Shown: positions 36,201-51,200 of the stretch, piece after piece | Layout of the letters: every line of letters starts with the position of its first letter | Position numbering within the stretch: the stretch's first letter is position 1 | DNA from: Acanthaster planci | Lineage: Eukaryota > Echinodermata > Asteroidea > Valvatida > Acanthasteridae | DNA length: 64,000 nt | Direction of reading: 5' to 3' | Assembly: GCF_001949145.1 (NCBI RefSeq) | Contig: NW_019091368.1 | Span: forward strand, 1,134,138-1,198,137 | The notes under the pieces: generated by a model | Told to the model about the DNA's origin: nothing | Databases searched by the model: none | Seen by the model: only the letters and a program-made list of their open reading frames with translations | Made by a program: the position numbers and the translations under genes

Positions 36201-39200
36201 ATCCCTGTTTGAATTTGCAACAATTCCACTTGTGGGACAATTTAGGGTAAGGGTCTCAGAAGAAAATAACATCCAGATATGCCATGGTGGAGGGTACCGG
36301 TAGTTAAAAAAAAAAACAGTTTATCCCCTGCTATTCCTGCCACTTTTAGCCACAAATCTTCCCATTCGGCACGTGCAGTGATTTGCAGTCACTGTGTTAA
36401 AAGTTCAACACACACTTTTCCTACCTCTAGAGAGTCATCTTTAAGTAGACTGATCAGCTCTCCCTGTATTGTAAGTACGCTGGAACCAAGCATCTTGGCA
36501 ACCTGGAGCAATATAAATGTCCCATAAAGGTTTGTGATTCGTCGACGCACAAACAGGCTGCTGGTATCTACCAGTACTATTTGCACAAAACTCAACAGGA
36601 TCCCATAACTCCATGATCACCAGCCACTAACCCTAACCTACAAAGCGACATTCTCCCTTTAACCTCAGTAAAACAAGCTGGACACAATGCGCAGTACTTT
36701 ATTACACGGCAGGCTACAGCATCAGTGCAATCCAGTTATGTTCCAAAATTTAATTTAGCTCCGCAGAGAGCAGGTAACATGAGCTGTGAAACCAGAGCTT
36801 AGTCAGTAATACATTATTTCATCAGGACAACACTGCCATGTGTGTTCAGCAGAGCATGGCACCGGTTCACGTTACCTCGTGGAAGCCGCTGGCCATTGTG
36901 ATGCGGACGCACTTGTTGGGATCGTCGCACAGGCTGGCAAAGGTGCCGTGTAGTTCCGTCTTGAAATTACGCGGCCCCGCAAATAGAACCATGCACTGCA
37001 ACATGGGACAGAAGACTTAGTGAAAGGACTTGAATACTGCCATTTATCATGCTTTGTAAAATTGAAAAGTGGGGTAAATTTACTAATGTGGCTGGTTACA
37101 TCAACATGAATAGTCTCCTCCAACTTCCCTTTCATTTCTGCTGCCTGAATATGTGAAGACCATGTTGGCTGTGCCCAATGATATGACAATTACACAAGAT
37201 CATGTAGCAACAGGTGCGGTTAGGGTCAAGTCTCTTGCAAAGTAAGGATGTGTAGATATGACATGACCAGGGCTGGGTATTTGTTGATTGAAAAATATGT
37301 AGGAACATGCAAACAACAGACAGAGCCACAGTCTAGAGGCCTGTTTTGGACAGAGCTTCACTGTGGCTGTGGTCTAAAGACTAGTCCTGAATCCACCAAC
37401 CCTTTGTGTACTTTCAATGCATATCTGCAACCAAAAGTTTCTATCAGTACAAATTGCTGAGGAGAAAAGGTTCAAATTTGTCTATAGAGTATTGATTAGG
37501 GACATTAAGGATTTCATTTTGGCTCACTGAGACTTACCGGAAAATTGAAAGCACAGTGTCGTCGACATTCCATATGCCTGTCTTCTTCTCTGTACAGATT
37601 TAGGATTGGTGGGCTCTTCAACATAAAGAACAGGAAAAGCTAGCTTGTAACTCAACTCAAGCAATTGTTTTATTAATTGCTACTCTGATTCAATCCAGAA
37701 CCTTGATATGTTTCATCTGCACATGGGTATTGTAGGGAGGAAAACATCAGATTCTTCAAACTTGCAGAATCTGTTTGTTACAAAACACCGTTTGATAAGC
37801 TTTGGCCGGTTATTTTGTTTTGACCACCTCAATGCAGATTGAAGTCCAGTGCAAAAAACGCAACTGACAGAAAGCTGAACCTGTATTCAATCACAGTTCA
37901 CTAAATGCTAACATGACTGTTTTCTTTCAAGCTACAACAGTACTTGGAGATGTTTGTCCATGTCACTTCAGGAGTGATATTTTTTGGAAGCCTTCTTTCC
38001 ACTAAATATATCAGGAAGCTCACGTTTGAATTAAGCCTCTTCGGTTTTGCAAGTAAATTATTAATACACACAATCTGAGACTAGATTGCATAAAAAAATC
38101 ATCATCTTACAGAGCTGAAGCACAACTTTTTGAGGCCATGTTTTCTCAAACTGAAACCACCGAATTGAACCAAACCAAAAACCGGCAAGTACATGTACTT
38201 AAAACCTTCTGCCCCCCCTCGATAACATTATCAGAGCTCCCGGCAATGTCTACAACAAAATAAACAGCCAAACTTGGGGCCCACTGACTGCAAACAAAGT
38301 TCAACATTTGATGTGACGGGTTTAATGGGGCCAGGCCAAGATTGACAAGACAAAAAGGGGTTATTTGTTATCCCCCATTTCTGTCAATCTTTCCACCATG
38401 TCTCGGTGACACGTTGCTCGTATGTACACAAACAGACTCTTTCCGAGGGTTCAAAGTCAACATGTGCACAGCAAACGCACTAAGCATCGGATGTTATGAG
38501 ACACAGCATACAGCACATCAGTATTTTAGAGTCATTAAAGTTTACATCCATGGATAAAAGTTGAAATATTCCAACGTGGCACTGTTAGTAAAGGGAAAAT
38601 AAACACAGCAATGAACATGTGGCTTTCTTCCAGAATGAGATCGTGCATGATTGTGACAAATAAATGGATTGGTTTGTGTGAGAAAGAACAACTTGACTTC
38701 AAGCATTTCCCAGAAAAAATTTGCCATCAACGACACAGACAACGATAAACTATAAAATTACTTCGAGAAGTCCATTCACTCGTGCATGGCATAATTTCTC
38801 AAGGTCATTTGACAAACAAAAGAGTGAACGGGACAGGCACTGTTCCCCAAGGTTTATCACAGGAAAGAAGTAGAAACTCACCGTACACACCTGTTCAGAA
38901 ACGAGTGTTATAGACTGCACCATTAGCACGGCGAACAATAAAGTTATAAAATACAAAGGTTGTGTACATTTTCCTGGTTTATGCATGCTGTGCATTTGTG
39001 TATTCATATAAACATTTCAAACTCAGTGCATTCAAGGAAATTCAGGGTTAAGCCTTACCATGCAAGTAAAGTGAAATAGTATTGATACTTATAACGGTAT
39101 CACACACTTCAAAACAAACAGGGGACAGATCCCACGCTAAAACTGAGAAGGTTTATTCAACTGGGTGAAAGGCACAATTATCACAATTCATGTTCACAGG

Positions 39201-42200
39201 TAAGAACAGATTTGTGTGACGAGACCAAAAATGGGCTTCCTTGTAAAGTCTATTCCACTGCACTTTGTACTGAACAGCAACCAAGAAGTAAAGCTGTGCT
39301 CCCAACATTTTGTTTGTTGGAACCCACTTAAGAGGCACTCTGTATTCACCTTCTGCTTGGGTGCTCTAGACACATCCTTTTATTGTTGCAGCATGTGACA
39401 TAAAAGAGGCTCATATGAATGAATGGTGTAATTGGATACAATATTGATGAAATCACAACACACTAATTCAAATCACAAGTGGCTAACCAAACAGTTTTCT
39501 CGGAACAGAAATGCATATTTTCCTGTTGCTTTGAAAACTTCATACAATAGAGGGTTTGCATGGCTGCCATCTTACAGGCCAGTGCTATTGTTCCACTCGG
39601 TATCCACAAAGGAGGTTTTCCTGTAGAACAAAAGGACTGCCCTGCAAAATGGCTACCACATAAAGCCTGTCTTCACTTCCATTACCCGAAGCTCCAAAAC
39701 GGAGAGTTAATGTACATAATTTCAGCTGTACACTTTTTGCACTGAAGATCATTTTGTTTCTACACGTACTGTCAAATTGGTTAGTAGGTTCCAAATATAA
39801 AAACTTTTTTCTTAAATGTTTCCCCAGCCAAGCACTATCAACATACAAAAAGGGAGAAAAACGTGCAAAAGCAATTTTCAGGATTGCAAACAATTGTTTG
39901 ATGATAAAAGAAACCTTGATTTTAGGGACTGTGAAACAAATGCGATTATCTTCTCATTGAAATGTGTTCATTTTCACGTTTCTTCTCACAGCCAAATGGA
40001 AATATTCAACCAGTTGATGAAGCATTAGTTTTCACTGACTTTTGTTGTTGTATTGCTGCGAATCCAGTACACGGCAGAATGCATCCAGTTTGACATCATT
40101 TACCAAATGATGTGACCAAGGAGAATGAATGTACATGCTTCAAATGCTCAGCGGTGGAACACTGAGCAGTTGTCACACCAGGGGTTAATCATGTTTGACA
40201 GAAAAGCACTGACTGTAGATACCTATGTCACTGACCTGCCTATCGTTGACCCTTGTTTTGTCTGGCACCAGACCAATGACACACAACTTGCAGTAGAAGT
40301 TCAGGAACCAGATTTTCTGATCTTCTGTAAGATTGACTATCAAAAAAAGAGAGAGATATATTTCAATTCATTATCTGGTCAACATCAAACTATGACTGGG
40401 TACAGGGCCATAGTAAACTACTGACTGAACGCACATGAAAGAAAATGAACCTCAACCTCCATTCGAAATAAAATTGAAACCATTTGTAACTGATAATTGT
40501 TGACTTAATGAAACAGAAAATTAATCATTCCATTTGGTAAAAAACGTCCTGCTCTGCAGTCTCCATGAAACAAAGTTGACATCTCAGAAGATAATAAACA
40601 TGTATAATTGAAATAAATTCCTGTACTGACTGGATGGAAGCATAACAAAAGTTAACATGGAGGCTTTTAGTAAGACCGTGCAAGCACCAACTGCAAGAAT
40701 CCAGATTCAGGAGCCATCTACTGTGGAGGCACCACCCTCACACATAGGTGGTAAGCACGCTGTACACCTTTACGGCCAACGGACTATTGTGACCTGGCAA
40801 GGTTTGCATGTGAATTTGGAGCAGTCGCAGAAATTGCATTACCTCTGATTAGTTGCCGTACCAGAAACCAAAAAGAAGAAATTCCTGACGGCAATTTCTT
40901 TATTTCTGAACGGGGTTCTTTCCTTTACAGGTGTGGCCCAGTGATCAGAGTCTGCACCTGAAGCAGCTCTCAATCAGAGGACAGGGTGTTTGAATCCAGC
41001 TGCGGTGTTGACCTTGCACCAGGAGCACCAATGACTACCTCTGAATGCAGAGATTGTTTGATCAGCCATTCAGGCCTGAAATAGCAGCACTTAGCTTTAT
41101 AATCCCAAGGGAGCTGGAATAGATGTAGGAATGTTTTATGGGCCCCCTGAGTGCTAGGATAATGATGATAATATAGTGCCTTGGGCTCTAGGATCGTTGG
41201 CTAAGTGCATTTTCTAAATATACACATTCTGGTCACAATTAATTCAATAAGAAATGCAGATGTACAGCAGTACATTGTAATCCAGCCATCTTCACATCTA
41301 CACTACAAAAAACCATCTGCTTCCTTCACTAGAGAGTTAGGCATGTGTGTGATGTAGGTGTTGCTGCTGACACCTATTAAGATAGCTAGGTCCCCTATGG
41401 TGAGTCCAGGGTCCACAGCAATTAATCAAAAACAATAGATGCAGTGGGTATCAGGTGCCTCTTGACAAGATGCAGTAATTAATTTACTCTGCTTTATGGT
41501 ACTGGCCAGTCACAACCAGGGCTGTAAAGTGTCCATTAAAAGTCCAGTCACAAGACCTTTCACGAGTCCAATATCAATGGTACAGGAATGCCTTTGTCAT
41601 CGTTCCTCTTGAACAGATCCTGACTTGGCTAAAGACTGGATAGCCTGTGACAGAATTAGTGGGACCTGTGATGGAACGGACTAGCCCTGGACACAATGCA
41701 TGTATACGGTAGAAGGTTGGGGGTGATTTCACACAGCTGCTGAACACAGAAATTTGTTATATGCAAAAAACCTGCGTAGCCAAAGCAGGTTACCAGCCAA
41801 GGGGTCATGCACTTGTGTTTTTCTTGCGGCTGGCTCCAAGCTTATTATTGCCAAGTGCATAAATTTTCAGTTAACAAATTGAAATTGGGCCCTGGATTTA
41901 ACAACAGAGGCAACTGTTACAGCACTGCTTTGAATTCACGAACGTTCAAAGCATGAATTATCCAATAGCCGACTATATGTATATCCTACTCATCTGACTG
42001 GTGGGCTGTCCATCACACAATGAATGATTCCCCCCCTCCCACGTTATGCTGCACTGCAAAAATGGAATGTTCTAATCCATGGAGCAGAATAAATGGAACA
42101 CTCTATGATCACACAACATTTCTGAACTCAAGTACAACACAGGCATTTATCAAGGATAAGATTTCTTCGTGATATGTCAGGCTTGGTATAAAAACTCCAT

Positions 42201-45200
42201 GAAATGGAATATTCCATCTGCCACCTCATGAAATCATTCTTACTCATGTACTGATAAACATGAATTCATTGTTTTGAAGCTTATTCAGTCCATCAACAAT
42301 GCTGTCATCAAAATACGACAGAGGGGGATATCTACTGTCCAAACAATAACCTGATAATCCATGACAGAGTCGACCAAACTGTCTGGCTACGGAAGGCAAG
42401 GTAGAGTCTTCACATCGCATGGCAGTCTCACAAAACTTGCACACCAGTGGAATAATTGTTTGTGTACACGTCTCTGGGGGAAGAAAAAGGAACAAAAGAA
42501 AAACTGAACCAAAATGAACTGGAAAATTGTTGGTAGATCCAAACCAAAATCACGAAATTGTTCATTTCGGCACTGCATGTGCATGCATGCATCTGTGAAA
42601 CATTATTCTGTAAACTCAAGCGGGAGAAAAGGATACAAATTTGTAAGGTTTACTTTTGCGATACGGACATCACAGATGAAAATCTCATGCAGGAACTTAA
42701 GCACTTTTGTATTTTATATCGGTTTAATGAGACCATTTAAAATCTTCCCACAGATATTCAATGCACAATCTCAGCTTTCTTCGATAAAAACCATTGGTAT
42801 TGATGGGACAGTCTTGGAAGCAACTCTCTTTTTTTTCTACAGACTTCTTTAAATGCTTACACAATGTGCAGAACAACATTTGAAAACAACTTTAAAGTGT
42901 TGGCACAGCATTCATAATCGTTTCCCTGATAACAAAACTCATTTTGTAGAAGGAATTTGAAAATAATCTGCCTCAACATTTTACATTTGACCCAGCCAGC
43001 TAACTTAACTCAAGACCGATCTTTTAATTCATTTCCGCTCAAACTCTCTCAGTTGTTGAAGTCTGGTTTCGTTTTGAGTGGACTGCACAAGAAAGAAAAA
43101 ATAAAAACCTGGCGGAGAATGAACTATTGTGAGGGCGAACGTGTTTACCAAGAGATTAGGATATTACTCACGTCTGGTTGTCATAGCAACCAGATTTCAT
43201 TAAAGTAATGATCACATACTATTATGTCAGATAAATGCTAGATCAGTTTTACTACCTTCAATGGGCCATTTCAAATGGCCTTCGCTCTGATTAATGCACA
43301 AAATCACATTAATAATACGCTTGTAGGTAGCCAAAAAATGGCAAAAACAAAATAAGACTATCAATATTATTCACTTCAAGGTACAAACCAAGGCAACCAA
43401 AAATGTACATACATATACACAGTCTGAGCAGCACGTTAGTGTAATGCTCCAACATTCTATGCAAACAATCAGTTTGGCTTAATGTTCACCGCATGCATAT
43501 TCCCTGAAGTACACTACACCAGAGTCTAATGCACCACCTAATGTACATGTACATGCACCGGCCAGTATAAATGATATGCACAGACAACTTGAACAAACAT
43601 TAACAGCCAGGTGCATGTAGTCGATTCCACACGACCTGCGTTCACAAACTCTTCTGTTCACAGAAAAAAAAATTCATTTTGCAAATAGCACCACATACGT
43701 GTAAAAACAACAATTTCAGCAGCAAAACCAAACACAAACAACAGAGAAACTTGAATTTTTGTCTACAACTGCACTGGATTTTTCCTTTATCTGTTCGTGG
43801 CACTCTGTCTACTTTTCAAAATGTTAAAGTTCTGGAAAGATCTAAAGATAGATGCTTTAAGAAAGATTGTGAAACCAATGTACAACTATACACTAAAATT
43901 TGGAAAACTGCATGTATGGGTAACATTCCTCAGCACCACACAGTAGAAAACACTAAGATGTGAGGAGAAGTGTACCAATTTGAAACATCGTAAAACAAGT
44001 TCTGATTTTTAACTTCATTTGACCAAAATGAGCCTTTTGAGCAACCGCCATGAACACTTTTAATGAATTACATTGATTGGTGCAGCATGCAGGAACACAA
44101 TATTCTAAATAGTATTTCTATTCAAGAGAAGAAATGATGAAGATGTGAAGACTTCGGACTGATATATGCAAGAAACTTACCTGGTATAAGTTGTCAAAAA
44201 TCTACACCTCACGTCAAATCATAAATTGCATTTAATCACAGCTTCACAAGTTTACTTTGGGGCTTTCACATTTTAAACACTGGACATATTGGACAACTGA
44301 TCTGGCACTTGCAGAAAAAAATAATGCTGCATATTGATTTTTTTTTACAACACCTTTCATTTTTCCAGTAGAAAAAGTCTTCCGCATACACTGTACTTTT
44401 CATACATGTTCATGTACATACATGTACATGTAAATGTGAGACTGGCTCCAAGAAGACAAGTCTTGAGGTGTTAACACACATACATGTACTTGTATAATAC
44501 TTTTCCATAGGCAGTAGAAATGGCACTATCAGCTCTTTTGACTCATTTTGACATCCTGACAGATGCATATTCATGAAAACAAAGTCTCTAATTTATTTCC
44601 ATTGTGAAAGCTGTGTCATTTTTATCTTTTTTGGGAGGAGTCCCGTAAAGATCAGTGACAACTGACACCAGCAGGTGACCCTTACACTGTGGGCAACCAG
44701 GATTACATGCACGCGAATGGACATTATTTACAAGACGCCCGAGAGGAAATTCCCATTTCAAGCAAATAACATGAGATTGTTTACATGCACATCTACAGAC
44801 AAATTCTACCTCTAGTGGGGCTCAGACCTGGCCAGGATGCATGAATGAAGATGAGAAAAGAAGTATCAATCGTTTTGCCATGCCCTTGAAATGAAAACTT
44901 TACCGACATTTCAACAACAGTACTGTTCACCGTACAGGTAGGCCCACAGCATACATGAATGTACACATGTAATTAAAGATTCAACACCATATGACACATT
45001 GCATTTGTCAGCATGCATGGCTCGTTGGGATGGAAAATGCCGCCGAGTTGAATTCTCAATTATTCGTTGGCTGCACTCATTCGTGCTGCTCAAGATACTC
45101 GCGGGGGAGAGGGTAGGCAAATGTTGCCTTTGTCTTACTCTTGGATCTAATCTCGTGAATCTCTCGGCCAAAAGATCAACAGTGACCTTTCTGCCATTTT

Positions 45201-48200
45201 GAAGAGACCAAGTGATGCAAGAGTATACTTCTAGTCTGACCAATAGTATATGCTCTTGCTTACTTTCACTGTTCAAATGGCAATCAGTGCTGAAGAGTAA
45301 ATTTGTGTTCATATGAGCAAGAAGCTCAATGGCAGCCCAAAAATAACGTCAGTCAAAGAAAAACGACTTAGTAATTACTCTGTGTAAACAGATATAAACC
45401 AAAATTATACCCAAAACCATTATTATTGTGAATGGAAATGAGTAATGGAACCACACATCATTCTGTATCAAATTATGTAATGTCTTTTTAATACGGAACA
45501 CGTCACATGACTTTTCTACAAATTGAAATATGAGCAGACTTTCTTTTTGAATTTATTTACTGCATACACGGAGGAAAGTTGTAAAAAAATATTATATGGT
45601 CACCATCAGATACACGCAGATTAGGTTTCTAGGGCAACAGAGATGCCCGGTTGCTCCGCAACGGCCCACGCAAACGAGAACAAAGAGACCACCGCTGACT
45701 GATGCATTTTTCAGATGTCACAGCATATAAGTCACAGCTCATTAACTCTACGCTCTATGGCTGATGAGCATGTATATACACAAAGACCACGGATCAATGG
45801 CTTTGGAAATCTCCCATAATTTTATACATGTAGTTAAAAAGCAGGTAATAGGAAAACAAACAACATAACCTAATTTCCAATACAGCACTGTGACTAGGCT
45901 TAACTCCATAATCACCTTCAGTACACTTGATGTGAACTACCGACCACAATCCAAATCCTGGATTATGTGACTGGCACGATGGATTACTGATGAATTGGCG
46001 TTGGTGTTGGTGGTAGCATGTACATGTACATGTGCATATATGCATAGGGAATTCTTCAATCCTTTTCAGCAAGTTGAGAGGGAGTTTCCGTCCTACGTGT
46101 ACAAGTACCAGTTCAAGCCAAGGGGGCCGACCAGTGTGGCATGATGTCATTGGTCAGGTTCTCAGGCTTAACAATCAGAGGCAACCAACATGGGTGGCGG
46201 TTTTTATTTTACCTAACCTCTGATGTACCGTAGCTGACATTAACTCTATGCTAAATCCTCCCTCAGCCCAGTGTTTGATAAAGCTGAAGAAACCATATAC
46301 GCTCCTCCAAACTCATGTTTTCATTCCACATTTTTCATTGCATTCCATTTGTAAACATTGGCATTTCCACATCTGTTTGTAAGTTCACAATGAATACAGA
46401 AGTTGAAATTCCTGCATGAAGCTAGCACCAAAATAAGAAAAACTTTTGTAAACTTTGAAATTCAGAGAATTTAAGGTGTTTAAACAAGATCACCATACAA
46501 ACTAAAAAGATAGCAACTAGTTTAAACAATGAAACTGGTATTTTAAATTTTCACAAAGAACACTAAAATACTAAAGTAGGGTCTCAGTGTTTTGTTTCAC
46601 TGGACAATTACAACCAGGTGACTTGTACACAACAGCGCTTTGAATAAAACTTGGATTATTTGCAAATAATGCTGAGAAGATGGACTTACCATCGTCTAGC
46701 AAACTCAGTAAGCTAACTATAGTCTCCAGTGCTGCAAGCCGTACACAACTTTCCTCGTCGTTACTCAGTTCAACCAGCTCAGGAAGTATTGCACTTTTGG
46801 TAGGTTCCAGACTACAATTCAAAAGATTGAGATTTATGCAAGTACAAGGCAAAATTGTTGAAGATTTCAAAATTTTCAAAAAATCTGTGTGTTACACATG
46901 CTTTTGTAAATTTGTAAACATCTGTTTGCTCATTACTAGACAAAAATTCAGTTCACAAAGTGGCGGCGTAAGAGCAGAGGAGCCTGTATCTCCAACGTAC
47001 ATGCATCTACATATTGAGGGATCAAAATGGGAGAAGGGTGGAGAGAAAAGCACTCAATGTTAAAGAAGGGTGTAGGGGGACCAATAATGCAGTTGCCGTC
47101 TGCGTTATCCAGTTGGGGATCAATATCTTTTTAAAGCACGACAGCTACCACTCACCCCAAGCCTCTGGCTACGGAATCTAGCTGCCGGCACATACAGGCC
47201 CGCACCTCATAGTCCACGTTCTGACACAAGGAGGTAACCAGAGGCAGTATGTCTCTCTTGATCCTGTGGGAAATGTATATCAAAGAAACAAATAATAATA
47301 ATGGCCTATTTTAAGAAGACAGAGGTGAATTCCCACAAAGGAAATTCTCAGAAATCAAAAATGAATACTGCGTGAATTTTAAGGTCTACATGTATGTGGA
47401 ATGTTGCATGCTTAATACATGTTTCACAATTTCATTTATCAAAGACAGTGTCCGTAATAAGATTCAAATTATAATATGTCAAGGTCTCTTTAAAAGCTTT
47501 TTCCCCTGCAAAGATGGCAGAGTTAAGAGAAAGCAAAGTGTTCAGCCTTAATTACAAGCGTAAAACTAGAGGAATGTGACCTAATTTGATTGATTGCGTA
47601 ACAAAGAAAACATAACAACCAAGTACATGTACATTGTATGAACATAAACCAGCACATCATGTACAAAAATACACACTGTCAAGATAGTCAGCTTTAACAT
47701 CATGCCTCTTCCGGTGAGCTCAAGTACGCGAGATGGATGATTTGTTTCACGTGAACTTGAAAAATGACTGGCTCACGGTGTGGATTCTACATGTACATGT
47801 AGAAGCGAGTACAAATTAATGACCGTAAGTAAACCATGACTGCGACATAATAAACACAAGATCTAGGCCTACCAGATCTGAAACCATTCATCATCATCAC
47901 TCAGACTAAACAAAAAATGAGTTGTGTTTCCTGTTACACTGAAAAATAAATTAGGGTAGTTTTATATTTTTATAGCCCCAAAACTAGGGTCGGATGATGG
48001 TCTGTATTTTTGCTGGCATATATTTGTAACAGGTACACAGTCAGTGTCAGATTCATACTGTGCATGTGCACATCAGTATTATATATCAGCACTGTAATTG
48101 AGTAGTGAAGCAGAGCTGGTTGTTGAAATACAAACACACAAGAGCCGTCCATCTCATGTAAACAAAAAATTCAAACAATACAATGTACAGGACGATGTAC

Positions 48201-51200
48201 ACAAAATGAGGCTTGGGGCAAGGCACCAGAAGTTTTTCTATTTTATTGATTTGTCGAATAAAAAGATATACATGTAGGTTCTGTGTGAGTTTCTAGGTTG
48301 GGTCGGGTAACCGGAAACACAGCTATTTTCTTGTTTGGCCTCATGCAATATTAATAGACTGTGCAGTTTACACTGGGATACACATTCTGTAAACTGCGAT
48401 GAGCTGGGTATACATGCACAGTACAACAGTCATCACTGCCTGGCTGAAAGTGATAAATGTCAACAAACTCTCTATGTACAGAGTGCTGGAAGAAATACAG
48501 GATTACACTGTACATGTATGTTTCCAGAATATACTGTCTGCATTTAGATTGTGATACACGTTGCAGGCCCCTGGTACAGGGATCATTTGAACTGTGTTCT
48601 GCGAAGACCCTAATCGTATTCCGTGCTCAACTAAATTTTTTTCACTTGACAAAATTAATTTTGGCCCAGAGGTTCCTGCAAAATCCAACAGAGTAAGCGT
48701 ACTGAGGAAATTAATTCGGTGGAGAGATATTCCACAGGTTCACTGCAAGGACTTGGGTAAGACACCTGGTATCATTGCTTCCATGGGGTTATGGCTCAGT
48801 TGGTCCACCCCTTCTCTCCCCCCTTCCCCCACAGGTTGCATCACTGAAGACATGAGGATTGTTACTTTATGAAATGCAAATCTCCATCTCTGGGGCGGCC
48901 CTTCCATGCATTATACATATACCGGTATATGCCAAAGATAAAATGTTAAAAGTGAGCCCCTCCCCCAAGGGCTTGAAAAACATGAGCAAACTCTGGCATA
49001 AGACCTGGTGTAGTCCTGGGAAGGGGTGGGGAACAGTTGGTGGGTGCATAAGCAGGGTGTCTCAGGTTCAAGTCCTTGTGAATTATGCCTGCGAGCTCCA
49101 GGTAAGCATTGCGCACGTGATACACACAACATTACATGATGATGGGGTAACCCTAAGAGTTCACTGCACTCTGGAAGAGGGATTCCAACCAGACACTTTA
49201 TAACTTTGTATGTACAGTGTCCCATCAATGGGACCACAAATACAAACACCAGAAAACCACACCGTGACATATTACAGGGTTGTAAGAAACCTAGCTTTAG
49301 GGCAAATGCTTTTCACAACTACCCATGCTTGTCCTAAACAAACTATTTCCTGACTGGGGGGGTGTTATCGATAACGGAAAATTATTCATCTGTAAACGTT
49401 AAGTATTCTTGCTACAGGTAATAATCATGGCTACACGAGTGCTTTGTTACAAGTACATGTAGATGCATTTTTGCAACAGAGATTTTTCGAGCAGAAGAAT
49501 CTTACAAACACTCAACAGAAATGACATATACCAGGTGTAAGGATGGCTTTAATACACACAAAATGTTCATGAATATCACCTTCAAAAGGAATGCATATGT
49601 ATGAAATACGTCTCTCCAAATAAAAAGAAGACTTCAAAAATGGTATCTCCACCAGTGCTTATCGATCTGCTCTTGACCTTGTGAAACCAAACAATACTTG
49701 TACACTGGTTGTTCAGAGGACACATTAACACTTGTGTTGGGAAACTATACCGTACTTTATCAAACACGAAGGTATGCTTTGGGTAAACAACCAACTGTTG
49801 CTAAACCAGGATTTGACTTCACAGTTTGCGGGGGGGGGGAATACTATCTTGGAAAATTGCTCCATTTTGATTTGTACATGTACGCTCCAAAAAAAAGGAA
49901 CAAGGCATTGAGGAAGGACAAATTTCAAGTCACAAAGCACTTGCTGCAAATTTCAACACGCCTGAAATGTGCTTGACATTTGTAAATTCACTGAGTAACC
50001 ATGTGACATCACAGATGCTTATTCACATATGCCTTGGGGGCTCATTGGGAACCAACCTCTACGCACCCACAGGGTTGAGTCATTTTCTTATAGGTCTACT
50101 TTTCTCTGCTTCTCTCCAAAGGTTACCCATGGTTCTCCAGAGGTGGCAGCGGAGGGATTTTACAAATAGAAAATTAAAAGCTGTGGCTCTCCATGGCTTT
50201 CATTGGCTGGTAAGATATGATTGTGATCATCTTTTACCTGACTTTTTTTGTACATCTGTGCAAAAACAAGCCAAACCTGAATGACAAAACCTCTAAAAAT
50301 CCTCCACTTTAGGGGGAAATCCTGAGACTTCAGCCATGTACTCACATGAAGGAATCACAGCGAGTGGCTATTTTCCCCAGGATGTGACAACTGGCCAATC
50401 GGGACTGCACCGACTGGGAAAGCTGACCCTTGGCCATGGCGACCGTCAACACCTGTCAACACAAACGCAGAATAACAAGGTTATCGGTTGTCATGTCAGA
50501 TGCCCGATTGATTCACAAACTGGTGGCAGAGTTTGGACATTGCTCATCGACAATAATGACCCCGTTTTTATGAGGAAGAGGAAAACAAGGTGTGGTAAGG
50601 TGATTTTGTAATCGGTTAATTGGTTGATGCCCTGGATAGTGCAAAATGCCAGTTAATGATTGTCCAAACCTTAACAAGGTGTTATATCGTCATTGTCCAG
50701 TATGTATTATCTCTGACTTTCAATTTCCATGGGGGACAGAAAAAACACACTTCAGAAACTTCAAAATACCCTGCCCCGGGACAAGACTGGGCTAATTTAA
50801 TCGCCCTTGCCAACATCTGTTTCAAGTAAAAATAATCCGAAACCAGTAAAACAGGATCCCAGATGGCTAAATTAATTAAAAGTCAGCTGCCCTAAATAAT
50901 ATGTCGTCGTGACTGACAACTTAATGAGAACTCGTACATGAGACGGACATGCACGTGTGTACCGCCCGGCTATTGACATGCACGGAGTCTGTCAACAGGG
51001 CCATATATATTCCAACAACGGCCCACATTTACTCCTCCACAATATGACAGAGCGTATCACATGACTAAATGTTGGTTACATGATTCATTTCAAGTGAATG
51101 CGCTGTATCGTTTTATTACCAGCTGGGAGCCCAGAGTCGGCCAGTCCCAACAACACATTAAAGGTGTCAGCTGATGGTGATGATGGTTAACTGAGTGCTT

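Noticed and set aside
44911-45312. 133-codon minus-strand open frame in the PPP4R4 exon f/g intron
   Set aside because: Exons f and g already join in frame with no missing residues; no family motif.
48785-49110. Possible tRNA-like SINE (TGGCTCAGTTGG and GGTTCAAGTCC)
   Set aside because: The two boxes are nearly 300 bp apart, far beyond pol III spacing.
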